Position numbers and translations under genes: made by a program | Shown: positions 27,414-36,205 of the stretch, piece by piece | Position numbering within the stretch: position 1 is the first letter of the stretch | Layout of the letters: each line of letters starts with the position of its first letter | Origin: Woeseiaceae bacterium | Lineage (GTDB): Bacteria > Pseudomonadota > Gammaproteobacteria > Steroidobacterales > Woeseiaceae | Direction of reading: 5' to 3' | NCBI GenBank assembly: GCA_028277185.1 | Contig: JANQGQ010000011.1 | Coordinates: forward strand, 1-64,000 | Length of the DNA: 64,000 nucleotides | Notes under the pieces: generated by a model | What the model saw: only the letters and a program-made list of their open reading frames with translations | Database searches by the model: none | What the model was told of the DNA's origin: nothing

Positions 27414-28577
27414 CTACTGCAAGCGGTGTGGCGCCGTCGCCGGCTCGCCGAGCATCCTGGTGTAAAGCCCAATGAGTTCTCTGGATTCCACCGCCCAGTT
27501 GTATCGCGACTCGATTGCCGACCGGCCTTTTCGGCCCATCGCCTCTGCTCCCGCCGGATCGTCGAGTATCTTCTGCATGGCTGTGCAAATTGCACCGGGG
27601 TCCATTGGGTCGACCAGAAGGCCGGCACCAGTATCCTCGATGAGTTCGCGCCATAGGGGAAAGTCGGACGCAATCACTGGCAGGCCTGCGGACATGTACT
27701 CGAACAGTTTGATGGGCTGTGAATTGATATGATTTGGCGTCGCGTGTAGCGCAACCAGGCCTGCCCTCACGCCGGCCAGTAGTTGGGCGACCTCACCCCG
27801 GTCCAACCAGCCGAGAAAACGGCTCCGCGCAGCGCCGGGGCTGGCTTCCAGTTCCTGAAGCAGGGATTCCGGGCTGAACCTCCCCGCGAGATCGACCCCA
27901 ACATCGGCATCAGGCGGGAAAGCATCAACCGCGGCCAGCATCTCGCGAGCGCCACGTTGTTCACTAATGCCGCCGATGTAGGCGAAACGACGTGGCCGTT
28001 GCGCCTGCGGAACGGCGTTTGCGCCCGACAGCTCGCCGACGATAGGAAAGTTCTGTACGAGCGTGGTTTTGTGAGCCGGAAACTGCATCGCGATGCCGGG
28101 GGTTGCACATACAATGCGATCGAACACACGCGCGGCGATCCACTCGGCAACGGCGACACCGCTCGTGAGCACGAACATCGACACGGCGCCGAGGGAACGG
28201 CGTGCTCTGAGTTGCGCCCGCACATTCTCGTGAACGTCGTAGACGACCCGGATCCCCAGAATTTTGGCGACAAATCCGACGGGAATAAGCTCGGGATCGT
28301 GAAAATGCAGAACGCTGGGCCGCCGCCTCATCAGGTATGCGGTTGCGCGAACGAATCCCCGAAACGGCCGCCAGAACCTCGATGACGAAATGAAACCGAG
28401 GTCGACTACGTTGAACAGCTCACCGGGCTCGTCTCCATTGCCGTCCGCAACGACTAATTCGACCTCGCCCTCGAAAACGCGCGCCAGCGAAGAACACTGC
28501 TTGACGGCTATGCGAACGTCCTTTCGCGAGTGCACGGTCGTGAGCTGGACGACGCGAACGTTGTCTTTGGAACCCAA
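27414..28577 (-). CDS. GT4-type glycosyltransferase
   Basis: This 387-residue GT-B protein begins at a TTG (28577) preceded by AGGT on the minus strand. Motifs include VLHFHDPELIPVG in the N-terminal domain, RRFAYIGGISEQRG at the inter-domain region and KLFEYMSAGLPVIASDFPLW in the nucleotide-sugar site. A hydrophobic helix near 130-150 may touch the membrane. It is divergent from the EPS regulator, with 262 bases between, and heads the minus-strand trio. Confidence 0.88.
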   Translation of the reverse strand: MGSKDNVRVVQLTTVHSRKDVRIAVKQCSSLARVFEGEVELVVADGNGDEPGELFNVVDLGFISSSRFWRPFRGFVRATAYLMRRRPSVLHFHDPELIPVGFVAKILGIRVVYDVHENVRAQLRARRSLGAVSMFVLTSGVAVAEWIAARVFDRIVCATPGIAMQFPAHKTTLVQNFPIVGELSGANAVPQAQRPRRFAYIGGISEQRGAREMLAAVDAFPPDADVGVDLAGRFSPESLLQELEASPGAARSRFLGWLDRGEVAQLLAGVRAGLVALHATPNHINSQPIKLFEYMSAGLPVIASDFPLWRELIEDTGAGLLVDPMDPGAICTAMQKILDDPAGAEAMGRKGRSAIESRYNWAVESRELIGLYTRMLGEPATAPHRLQ

Positions 28578-28768
28578 ACGTAAAAACCTGACGACCAGTG
28601 AGCGGGACTACAGCAGGGCAGCGATGTTCTTTGAAAGCTCGGGAGCGGTCAAGAACACTCGCTCGTTCCCATCGAAAACGACCGTATTGAATCCGAACGG
28701 TGCGCAATCGGTCACGAAGTCGCCGTCGCTCGCTTGCGTTGCGGCTCCGAATTCTGTGTAATTTCGAG

Positions 28769-28785
28769 CGTTCATTAATTGAACG
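28769..28785. promoter_or_regulatory. Candidate operator CGTTCA-N5-TGAACG upstream of the EPS regulator
   Basis: CGTTCA (28769-28774) and TGAACG (28780-28785) form a perfect 6-5-6 inverted repeat in the divergent region, 54 bases before the regulator start. The same arms and spacing recur at 34834-34850 ahead of the wbpE operon. Winged-helix regulators of the MarR type bind such palindromes. Binding is inferred. Confidence 0.6.
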
Positions 28786-28839
28786 AGATATATTTGACCC
28801 TTTTTTCCTATTTTTGGCGATTGGCTTCCGCGTAACCGT

Positions 28840-29199
28840 ATGCTCGACGACGCAACCCGATACGAGCTGCTGACCGCTCTCGAGGAGAACCCGGAGCTTT
28901 CGCAGCGCGACCTGGCCCGCAGGGTCGGCATAAGCCTCGGCAAAACGAACTACTGCCTCAAGGCTCTGATCGGCCGCGGCTGGGTCAAGATCGACAACTT
29001 CCGCAACAGCAATAACAAGAGTGCCTACCTCTACAAACTGACACCGGCCGGAATCAACGAAAAAGTGCAAGTCACCAAGCGCTTCCTGGCCATCAAGGTT
29101 CAGGAACATGCGCAGCTCGGTGAAGAGATCGAGCGTCTGAGAAACGAGGTCGAATCCGGCCGGCAGACCGATGAACCCGCCGGCGCGAACTCTGACTGA
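28840..29199 (+). CDS. MarR-like EPS-associated transcriptional regulator
   Basis: This 119-residue winged-helix protein has the HTH at ~12-45 (ELSQRDLARRVGISLGKTNY), a wing (~52-70, with SAYLYKLTPAG) and a C-terminal helix for dimerisation. It fits the EPS-associated MarR-type regulator family found at the heads of exopolysaccharide loci. It lies between the minus-strand trio and the wbpB operon, next to an inverted repeat that may be its operator. Activator or repressor role is unknown. Confidence 0.82.
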   Translation: MLDDATRYELLTALEENPELSQRDLARRVGISLGKTNYCLKALIGRGWVKIDNFRNSNNKSAYLYKLTPAGINEKVQVTKRFLAIKVQEHAQLGEEIERLRNEVESGRQTDEPAGANSD

Positions 29200-29266
29200 C
29201 ACCGTATCTGACCTCCCATTCAGGACATTCCTTTCGCAACCCAAACAACGGGAGCCCCGCCAAGCC

Positions 29267-30334
29267 ATGAGCCCTGTACACCCTTTCGATCCTATCGATG
29301 AGCGCAAGATTCGATTCGCTTTAGTTGGCTGCGGCCGTATCTCGAAAAACCACATCCAGGCGATAGACAAACACGAAGAAACCTGCGAACTCGTGGATGT
29401 ATGCGACATCGATTCGGAGGCGCTTGCCGCTACCGTCGGCAAGACGGGGGCGAACGGCCATCGCAGCCTTGGCGACTTGCTCGAAAAATCCAGCGCCGAC
29501 TGCGTCATCCTCGCGACGCCAAGCGGGTTGCACTCCGACCAGACCGTTCGGATCGCGCAGTCGGGTCGCCATGTAATGACCGAAAAGCCGATGGCGACAC
29601 GATGGAGCGATGGTCTTGCTATGGTCGAAGCTTGCGATGAGGCCGGTGTGAAGTTGTTCGTCGTCAAGCAGAACCGACAGAACGCGACCCTGCAATTGCT
29701 CAAGAAGGCCATCGACGGCGGGCGGTTCGGACGGATCTATTCTGTTGCGGTCAATGTTTTTTGGACCCGGCCTCAGGACTACTACGACAGCGCCGACTGG
29801 CGCGGTACCTGGGAGTTCGACGGCGGGGCCTTCATGAACCAGGCCAGCCACTACATCGATTTGCTCGACTGGCTCATTGGGCCCGTCGACAGTGTCATGG
29901 CATATACCGGGACTTTGGCGCGCAATATCCAGGTTGAGGACTCGGGCGTAGCCGCACTTCACTGGCGCAACGGTGCAATGGGCACACTCAACGTCACGAT
30001 GTTGACCTATCCGAAGAACTACGAAGGCAGCATCACAATTCTCGGCGAGAAGGGTACGGTCCGCATCGGTGGCGTTGCGGTAAACGAGATACAGCAATGG
30101 GAGTTCGCCGACGAGCGGGAAGGCGACGACTCGATTGCGGACGCCAGCTACGCAACCACCAGCGTATACGGCTTTGGGCACCCGCTCTACTACGACAACG
30201 TAATCAAGACTTTGCGCGGAGAGGAAAAAGCAAAAACAGACGGCCGCGAAGGCCTGAAGTCGCTCGAGTTACTGATCGCGCTTTATCTCTCTGCGCGCGA
30301 CGGCAAGCGCATTGCTCTGCCATTGGAGTATTGA
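29267..30334 (+). CDS. wbpB: Gfo/Idh/MocA dehydrogenase, WbpB/WlbA type
   Basis: This 355-residue NAD-dependent oxidoreductase has the Rossmann motif [13 protein letters not shown], the EKP motif with catalytic Lys in [10 protein letters not shown], and the active-site His in [12 protein letters not shown]. The start at 29267 is preferred over upstream ones because the family pattern begins there. WbpB/WlbA oxidises C3 of UDP-GlcNAcA, the step before WbpE. It is separated from wbpD by two bases. The assignment rests on motif match and neighbours. Confidence 0.88.
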   Translation: MSPVHPFDPIDERKIRFALVGCGRISKNHIQAIDKHEETCELVDVCDIDSEALAATVGKTGANGHRSLGDLLEKSSADCVILATPSGLHSDQTVRIAQSGRHVMTEKPMATRWSDGLAMVEACDEAGVKLFVVKQNRQNATLQLLKKAIDGGRFGRIYSVAVNVFWTRPQDYYDSADWRGTWEFDGGAFMNQASHYIDLLDWLIGPVDSVMAYTGTLARNIQVEDSGVAALHWRNGAMGTLNVTMLTYPKNYEGSITILGEKGTVRIGGVAVNEIQQWEFADEREGDDSIADASYATTSVYGFGHPLYYDNVIKTLRGEEKAKTDGREGLKSLELLIALYLSARDGKRIALPLEY

Positions 30335-30336
30335 GC

Positions 30337-30918
30337 ATGGACTACACGGTTCACGACAGCGCAATCGTCGATGATGGTGCAAAGATCGGGCACCGTACGC
30401 GGATCTGGCACTGGGTCCACGTTTGCGGCGGCGCCATCATAGGATCCGACTGCTCACTCGGACAGAACGTGTTTGTCGGCAACCGCGTCGTTATCGGCAA
30501 CAACTGCAAGGTTCAGAATAACGTCTCGGTCTATGACAACGTAACCCTTGAGGACGACGTGTTCTGCGGCCCGAGCATGGTATTCACAAATGTCTACAAC
30601 CCACGATCGGCGGTTCCACGTAAGGACGAATACCAGGATACGCTTATTCGTCAGGGTGCGACGCTCGGAGCGAACTGCACGATCGTGTGCGGAGTTACCG
30701 TTGGCGAGTATGCATTCGTTGCGGCCGGTGCAGTCGTCAACCGTGACGTCAGACCGTACGCGCTCGTAGCCGGCGTGCCAGCGAAACAGATCGGCTGGAT
30801 GAGCCGGCACGGGGAACAGCTCGACCTGCCTCTCGACGGCAACGGCACCGCGACGTGTAGCGAGACCGGCGCCCGCTATCGATTGACAGAAGGACACTGC
30901 GAATGCCTGGACAAATGA
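30337..30918 (+). CDS. wbpD: Left-handed beta-helix N-acetyltransferase, WbpD/WlbB type
   Basis: This 193-residue hexapeptide-repeat protein has repeats such as [20 protein letters not shown] and [19 protein letters not shown]. The end [18 protein letters not shown] is the WbpD/WlbB signature. It acetylates the 3-amino group of UDP-GlcNAc3NA with acetyl-CoA. Its stop overlaps by ATGA with the start of a decayed aminotransferase fragment. Confidence 0.92.
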   Translation: MDYTVHDSAIVDDGAKIGHRTRIWHWVHVCGGAIIGSDCSLGQNVFVGNRVVIGNNCKVQNNVSVYDNVTLEDDVFCGPSMVFTNVYNPRSAVPRKDEYQDTLIRQGATLGANCTIVCGVTVGEYAFVAAGAVVNRDVRPYALVAGVPAKQIGWMSRHGEQLDLPLDGNGTATCSETGARYRLTEGHCECLDK

Positions 30919-31130
30919 TCCCGTTCGTCGATCCCGAAACGCCGCAGCGGTCGCTTCAAACGCAAATCCCCGAACGGATAAAGTCCGTGCCCGGGCACCG
31001 AAATGCACTCGCGACACCGTCAATACCCGTCAATACCCGCCGGATGATTCTCAAATACGATTCAGGCAAAATGCGCGTCTCGAAACGCGCTGTCCTGCTG
31101 GCCGACCGAGCATGCAAGACGAGACTCTGA
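30915..31130 (+). pseudogene. Decayed 5' remnant of a WbpE-type aminotransferase
   Basis: A frame starts at 30915, overlapping the wbpD stop by ATGA as in an intact operon. Its first ~30 codons read [20 protein letters not shown], then RIKSVPGHR. They align without gaps to the WbpE start at 35099 (IPFVDLSAQQKAIDAQLRAR, then IDGVLAHGR): IPFVD, later Q, Q, R-I, V and H match. After this the resemblance ends, and two tandem copies of GTCAATACCC (31019-31038) follow. The PLP core is absent. It overlaps the next gene's start. Confidence 0.6.
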
Positions 31131-31702
31131 AACTCAGATTCAAAGGTGACCGCCGCTACGTGCACGGCAGCGACGTTTTCAACGCCATAGATCGGGTCAT
31201 TCTCGGACACGATAGCAGTGCCTTCGTTGCACAGCTGGCGTTTCGCCGTTTCGCGCGACACGATTGCGAACTCAGATGGAAACAGCCACCGCCCGCGGAC
31301 TCGGTGTTTGCTCAAGGCCGTGTCAACGTCGCCGGCAACCTGCAACCGTTCTGGGTCGTCGAGACTACGGCCGAGGTGGGCGCTCGATACGAGTTTGACG
31401 AAGATGGGCTGCTGTCCGCCTCCGTCGTCAACGGCGACGCGATCGAATTGCCCGAGCCTACGCGCCATTCGACCATCGAAGAAGTGATCGCACTGACGAA
31501 ACGCCTGAACTACGCACTCACCCCGGACGTCGACGGCAAGTGGGTCTTCGGGGAATTGAAACTCAACAGATCGTTTCCAGACGACTATCGCGTCATCCGT
31601 ATCGTCCGGGTCAACGAAATGGGTGGCCGATTCAGCGTGAACCGGATAAGCATCGATGGCGACGCGATTGGCGACATCCGCTTCATAGTAGGAAAGCCAT
31701 GA
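31112..31702 (+). CDS. Protein of unknown function in the acyl module
   Basis: This 196-residue protein has no signal or membrane segment. It is rich in beta strands, with VWVVETTAEVG-like segments around 75-90 and a C-terminal hydrophobic-polar pattern. It could be a hot-dog dehydratase/thioesterase-like or 3-hydroxyacyl-handling protein, but I do not see a defining motif. Its stop overlaps the KAS III start (ATGA), so it is very likely coupled to the acyl module. Confidence 0.7.
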   Translation: MQDETLKLRFKGDRRYVHGSDVFNAIDRVILGHDSSAFVAQLAFRRFARHDCELRWKQPPPADSVFAQGRVNVAGNLQPFWVVETTAEVGARYEFDEDGLLSASVVNGDAIELPEPTRHSTIEEVIALTKRLNYALTPDVDGKWVFGELKLNRSFPDDYRVIRIVRVNEMGGRFSVNRISIDGDAIGDIRFIVGKP

Positions 31703-32625
31703 TCGGCATTAAATCCATAGCAACGTTCGTGCCGGATGGCGCGATCGACAATATCGCTCAGGGTGAGCGCTTCGGCGAATCAGCGGACTTCATCCGCAAC
31801 AAGATAGGCGCGCGCCGGCTTGCGCGTAAAGGAGACGACCAGGACACTTCCGATCTCGTTCGAGCCGCAGTAGTCCGGCTGACCGAGCAGGAAGGCCTGG
31901 CAGCCGAAGATATCGACGCACTGATCGTCGTGACGCAGAATCCGGACGAATCGGGCCTGCCTCACACGGCTGCCGTCGCTCACGCCAAGCTGGGCCTCGG
32001 GCAAGATGTGGCGGCATTCGACGTCTCGCTCGGATGTTCCGGTTATGTATACGGCTTGAGTATCCTCAAAGGGCTGATGGACGAGACGGGCCTCCGAAAC
32101 GGCGTGCTGGTCACGGCCGACCCGTACTCCAAGGTCATCGATCCCGGTGACCGCGTGACGTCACTGCTGTTCGGCGACGCGGCCAGTGCCACCTGGCTCT
32201 GCGAGGACGCTGTATGGGACATCGGCAAGCCACTGCTCGCCACCGACGGCACCGGCGGCGACCACCTGATGGTCGCAAACGGTTTGCTGAAGATGAACGG
32301 CAGGCAGGTCTTCAACTTCGCCGCGCTACGCGTACCGCCGCAGATCCAGGCCGCGCTGGAACGGGAAGGCCTCGAGCCGACCGATGTGGACCTGTATTGC
32401 ATCCACCAGGGAAGTGCCGCGATCGTCGATGCCATAGCGCGCAGGTTTCCCGTCGTCAAAGACCGCTTCGTCCTCGACATGGATGGCACCGGAAACACGG
32501 TCTCCTCAACAGTCCCGCTCCTGCTGGCGAGCAGGCTGAACGATCCCGGGTTGCAGAGAATACTCATCAGCGGATTCGGCGTAGGGCTGTCCTGGGCGAC
32601 ATCGATCATTAGCAAAAGGACTTAG
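31699..32625 (+). CDS. 3-oxoacyl-ACP synthase III-like (KAS III) enzyme
   Basis: This 308-residue thiolase-fold protein condenses an acyl group with malonyl-ACP or transfers an acyl group. The catalytic triad is Cys113 in SLGCSGYVYG, His236 in IHQGS and Asn266 in GTGNTVSS. Length is close to FabH. The adjacent ACP and GNAT suggest a dedicated acyl chain for the glycan rather than bulk fatty-acid synthesis. It overlaps the gene upstream by four bases. Confidence 0.9.
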   Translation: MIGIKSIATFVPDGAIDNIAQGERFGESADFIRNKIGARRLARKGDDQDTSDLVRAAVVRLTEQEGLAAEDIDALIVVTQNPDESGLPHTAAVAHAKLGLGQDVAAFDVSLGCSGYVYGLSILKGLMDETGLRNGVLVTADPYSKVIDPGDRVTSLLFGDAASATWLCEDAVWDIGKPLLATDGTGGDHLMVANGLLKMNGRQVFNFAALRVPPQIQAALEREGLEPTDVDLYCIHQGSAAIVDAIARRFPVVKDRFVLDMDGTGNTVSSTVPLLLASRLNDPGLQRILISGFGVGLSWATSIISKRT

Positions 32626-32629
32626 GGAA

Positions 32630-32866
32630 ATGCTTTCCAAAGCTCAACTTGAAGAACTCATTCTCGGCGCGGGCCTCGTCGTTGAGCTCGAGTCACCGAT
32701 CCCGACCGACCGGGAGTTCTCCGACCTCGGCCTCGACAGTCTGGACGTCTACAATATCTTCGTCGAAGTCGAGGTTCAGACGTCGATCGAGATTCCGGAC
32801 AGCGAAATCGCGAATCTCAACACGATCGACAACCTGCACGCATACCTCGCCGCACAGGACTCGTGA
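32630..32866 (+). CDS. Acyl carrier protein
   Basis: This 78-residue ACP has the phosphopantetheine site Ser37 in LGLDSLDVYN, followed by the acidic helix II typical of ACPs. It starts four bases after the KAS III stop and overlaps the following GNAT by GTGA, so the three are coupled. It probably serves the local KAS III, not general fatty-acid synthesis, since no other fab genes are here. Confidence 0.93.
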   Translation: MLSKAQLEELILGAGLVVELESPIPTDREFSDLGLDSLDVYNIFVEVEVQTSIEIPDSEIANLNTIDNLHAYLAAQDS

Positions 32867-33957
32867 CTGCCGGGTATGCCTGGCGGCCGTATCGCGACGG
32901 CGACGCACGCGCGATCAACGACCTCTATACAAAGATCACGGGTACAACCCGATCCGAAAGTGAATTCGAGTGGCAGTGGCTGTCGGCTCCCGGCGGCAAC
33001 GGTGGGATCTGGCTGATCGAAACAGCCGGTACCGATGCCCCGAAACTCGTCGGCCACCACGGCGTCATGCCGGTCCGCTTCTCAAACGGCGAATCCGACC
33101 TCCTCTTCGGTAAGACGGAGAACACCATGGTTTTGCCGGATCATAGAAACCGGCTCCTGTATCCGCGCTTCGAACGACGATTCGCCAACGCCTACGAACC
33201 CCGGTTCGATGCGCTGTTTTCGACGTTCGGCGACGCCTCGGCGATTCGACTGCGCAAGGCTATGGGCTACGATTTCTCGTCGACGTGGGTGCAGCTTCAG
33301 ATCCCAACCAGCCGGCGCGCGGACTACGGGTTGCTGTTGGCCGTGCTGCTTCGGCGGCTTGGCCTTGCCGCAGGCCGGCGTCGGGATGCGTCTGCCGTCG
33401 ATCACGCTGTCCGGCGGCGGACAAACCCGCTGCCGCTGCGCAGCCTCGACGACGATGCGGCGCCCCGGGATGCGTTTTTCGACCGGTTCTGGGCCGAGCA
33501 TCGTCGGAATTTCCGGCTGACGCCAAGGCGTGACAAAGATGATTTGAACTGGCGCTTCTGGACAAACCCGTACGTATCCTATGTAACGCTCGTCAGCGAT
33601 GCGCTGAGTAACGAACAAGGCTACGCGATCGTCAGAGTGAATGGAGAGTCCGCAGTAGTCGAAGACATCGTCCCCGGTCCGGCGACCGCCGGGTCGTTCG
33701 CGCGCCTGCTGGATTCCGTTCTGTCGTGGTTGAGCGCCAACAGCGTGAACTGGGCCAACGTCTCGACGACCAGCGATTCTTGTACGAATGACGACATCGC
33801 ATCGGGGCTACGGCAACGCCAATCGCTCGCGAGGCGACTTCGCAACCGCACGCCGGCCGCCCGCTACATGCCGCGCAAGCTTACAGCTTCAGGAAAAGAC
33901 AAGAACCTGGACTGCCACGACTGGTATGTGACGCCGATCGTGTTCGAAGGCCGATAG
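32863..33957 (+). CDS. GNAT-family acyltransferase
   Basis: This 364-residue protein starts at a GTG overlapping the ACP stop. The N-terminal half matches a GNAT fold: an opening WRPYRDGDARAINDLY, a central strand pair around LVGHHGVMPVRF and a later LRKAMGYDF. The C-terminal half is less clear and may form a second GNAT-like lobe. It could take an acyl group from the ACP for transfer to an amino sugar. Position suggests this; the sequence does not prove it. Confidence 0.78.
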   Translation: MTAGYAWRPYRDGDARAINDLYTKITGTTRSESEFEWQWLSAPGGNGGIWLIETAGTDAPKLVGHHGVMPVRFSNGESDLLFGKTENTMVLPDHRNRLLYPRFERRFANAYEPRFDALFSTFGDASAIRLRKAMGYDFSSTWVQLQIPTSRRADYGLLLAVLLRRLGLAAGRRRDASAVDHAVRRRTNPLPLRSLDDDAAPRDAFFDRFWAEHRRNFRLTPRRDKDDLNWRFWTNPYVSYVTLVSDALSNEQGYAIVRVNGESAVVEDIVPGPATAGSFARLLDSVLSWLSANSVNWANVSTTSDSCTNDDIASGLRQRQSLARRLRNRTPAARYMPRKLTASGKDKNLDCHDWYVTPIVFEGR

Positions 33958-33985
33958 GTCGGCGCGGCCTGCTTGCGGTAACCGC

Positions 33986-34642
33986 CTATCGTGAACCGGG
34001 ATTGCGCACCTCGAGTGCATAGAAGCGGATATAGTCGCAGGTCAACTGCCGCGCAACGCCGAGTCCGGCGTCTTCGAACAGCGCTTCGACGCTCGCCACC
34101 GTATGTTCGCCAAAGTCCATTTCCCAGTGATGCGCCTCCGTCGTGATCGCCTTTTTCAGTCTGCGCCACTCGAGGTTGATGCGTGGAATTCTCGGAATCT
34201 TCAGATCGAACTTGAAAACGACGTTCTCGTTGCGGGGCAGCGAGATGAACGCATACTTGCGCACGAAGTGCGGGATCTTCCGAATGATCTTCTCAAACTC
34301 GGCATACGGAATGTGCTCGAGAATCTCGAACGCCATCAGGTGGTCGTAGCTGCGCTCGAAATCGTACGTGACGACGTTGGCAACGATGTCAGGCTTCTTC
34401 TCGTCGTCGATGTCGATTGTTGTGACGTCGAGGCCTTTGGATCGGCAGTAATTTGCTGCGAACCCCGAGCCTATACCCATCTCGAGCAGGCCGTCCTTGC
34501 CCGGGACGACCAGTCCCTCCATGAGTTTCTGCTGGTACCAGTAGAACTCCCAGTGGCGTCGGGCCTCCAGTTTCCGGGTCCACGCCGCGTCGTACTTGTA
34601 TTCGACGCCGTCGACGACGTCCACGCGATACTTTTGGGTCAT
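33986..34642 (-). CDS. Class I SAM-dependent methyltransferase
   Basis: This 218-residue protein has motif I LLEMGIGSGFAANYC, the ribose-binding Asp in VTTIDIDDEKK and motif IV in MAFEILEHIPY. It is convergent with the GNAT (28-base gap) and divergent from the wbpE operon. It may O-methylate a sugar in the same glycan. Confidence 0.85.
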   Translation of the reverse strand: MTQKYRVDVVDGVEYKYDAAWTRKLEARRHWEFYWYQQKLMEGLVVPGKDGLLEMGIGSGFAANYCRSKGLDVTTIDIDDEKKPDIVANVVTYDFERSYDHLMAFEILEHIPYAEFEKIIRKIPHFVRKYAFISLPRNENVVFKFDLKIPRIPRINLEWRRLKKAITTEAHHWEMDFGEHTVASVEALFEDAGLGVARQLTCDYIRFYALEVRNPGSR

Positions 34643-35098
34643 GGCGATGTCAGCTCAAAGCGTTGGGGTGGGCGTGGGCGGAGGCGTGTCACGACGACGC
34701 TTCCCGCAGCCGGGCCAGGCTGCGGAAGCCTAGCGGAGGAAATGCCCACAAGCAATGATCCAGTCTCGCGGAGGCGGTCACCGACCTTGCGTCGCGGTTG
34801 CTTGCCCCGCGTCGGAGATGCCGCTATCCTCCGCGTTCACAAGTTGAACGCTGCCATTTTATGTCAAATAACGCCCCCCTGGACAGAGGCGCCGGGGCGA
34901 TCCGACATCTTGACGGCAGCCTTCGCTACCGCCTGCTGTGGCTGCCCGAGCGGCATCAAAGCGACGCATGAGCCCTCCCCCAATCGCCGAACCGGTCACC
35001 GGCCGCAAGCTTCGATCTGCGCTTGCCGGCCCGTATCTTTTGGCGCGCGACGGTCTCCGTGTCGCGCTACCCCTGGAACAATGACAAGGACAATGCAC
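34643..35098. other. 456-base divergent intergenic region before wbpE
   Basis: No gene is supported. The candidate operator (34834-34850) lies here, and the 5' leader of the wbpE operon must also start here. Beyond that I see nothing I can name. Confidence 0.55.
34834..34850. promoter_or_regulatory. Second copy of the candidate operator CGTTCA-N5-TGAACG
   Basis: CGTTCA (34834-34839), CAAGT, TGAACG (34845-34850) is the same 6-5-6 repeat as at 28769-28785; here the flanks extend it by one G:C pair. It lies ~250 bases upstream of wbpE, the first gene of the long operon. Confidence 0.6.
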
Positions 35099-36205
35099 AT
35101 GCACCGAGATCCGATTCCCTTCGTCGATCTGAGCGCCCAGCAAAAGGCGATCGACGCGCAGCTTCGCGCACGTATCGACGGCGTACTGGCGCACGGACGC
35201 TACATCATGGGACCTGAAGTCGCGGAACTGGAAACGCGACTCGCGGACTATGCCGGCGTTCCGCACTGCATTTCGGTCGCGAGCGGTACCGAAGCTCTGC
35301 TCATTAGCCTGATGGCACTGAATCTCGAACCGGGCGACGAAGTCATCACCACGCCGTTTACGTTCATTGCCACGGTCGAAGTCATCGTCCTCCTGGGTCT
35401 GACGCCGGTTTTCGTCGACGTCGAGCCCGATACCTGCAATATCGACGCATCGCAGCTCGAGGCGAAAATTTCTGCCCGAACGAGGGCCGTCATTCCCGTC
35501 AGCCTCTACGGCCAATGCGCGGATATGGATGAGATCAACGAAATTGCCGCAAGGCATGGCATTGCGGTCATAGAGGATGCCGCGCAGAGTTTCGGCGCCA
35601 CCTACAAAGGCCGCAGGAGCTGCGCACTCTCCAGGCTGGCGTGCACGAGTTTCTTTCCGAGCAAACCACTCGGCTGCTACGGCGATGGCGGTGCGATATT
35701 CACTGACGACGACGACCTGGCCCAGGCTTCCCGCGAAATCCGCGTGCACGGGCAGAGCGCTCGCTACGTGCACACGCGAATCGGTGTCGGCGGGCGAATG
35801 GACACGTTGCAATGTGCCGTTGTGCTCGCGAAGCTTGATCGTTTCGACTGGGAAATCGAGCAACGCAAGACGGTGGGCTCACGGTACCGGCAGGCGCTCG
35901 ACGAGATAGGGATTGCGAGCGTCACGGTGCGACCGGACCGGGATTCGGTGTATGCACAATACACGATCATGGTTGACGACCGCGATGCGCTGCAGCAACG
36001 CCTCACGGAGGCTGGCGTACCGACGGCAGTTCACTACCCGACACCGCTGAACGAGCAACCCGCGTACAAGCAATTCGGCGAGGCCGGCGAGACTCCGCAG
36101 GCCAGTTCCTTGTCACGCCGGGTGATCAGTTTGCCGATGCACGCCTACCTCGACGCCGATACGCAGGCCGACATCGTCACACGATTTGGAGAAGTCATCG
36201 CGTGA
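35099..36205 (+). CDS. wbpE: UDP-3-keto-GlcNAcA aminotransferase, WbpE/WlbC type
   Basis: This 368-residue PLP enzyme adds an amino group at C3 of the 3-keto sugar. Hallmarks shared with WbpE are PVSLYGQCADMDEIN, Asp160 in IEDAAQSFGATYKGRRSC, and Lys189 in TSFFPSKPLGCYGDGGA. The C-terminus has VPTAVHYPTPLNEQPAY. I choose the ATG at 35099 because AAGGA lies eight bases upstream; in-frame ATGs at 35081 and 35093 are possible. It heads a coupled run of genes to 48484; its stop overlaps wzx by four bases. Confidence 0.93.
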   Translation: MHRDPIPFVDLSAQQKAIDAQLRARIDGVLAHGRYIMGPEVAELETRLADYAGVPHCISVASGTEALLISLMALNLEPGDEVITTPFTFIATVEVIVLLGLTPVFVDVEPDTCNIDASQLEAKISARTRAVIPVSLYGQCADMDEINEIAARHGIAVIEDAAQSFGATYKGRRSCALSRLACTSFFPSKPLGCYGDGGAIFTDDDDLAQASREIRVHGQSARYVHTRIGVGGRMDTLQCAVVLAKLDRFDWEIEQRKTVGSRYRQALDEIGIASVTVRPDRDSVYAQYTIMVDDRDALQQRLTEAGVPTAVHYPTPLNEQPAYKQFGEAGETPQASSLSRRVISLPMHAYLDADTQADIVTRFGEVIA

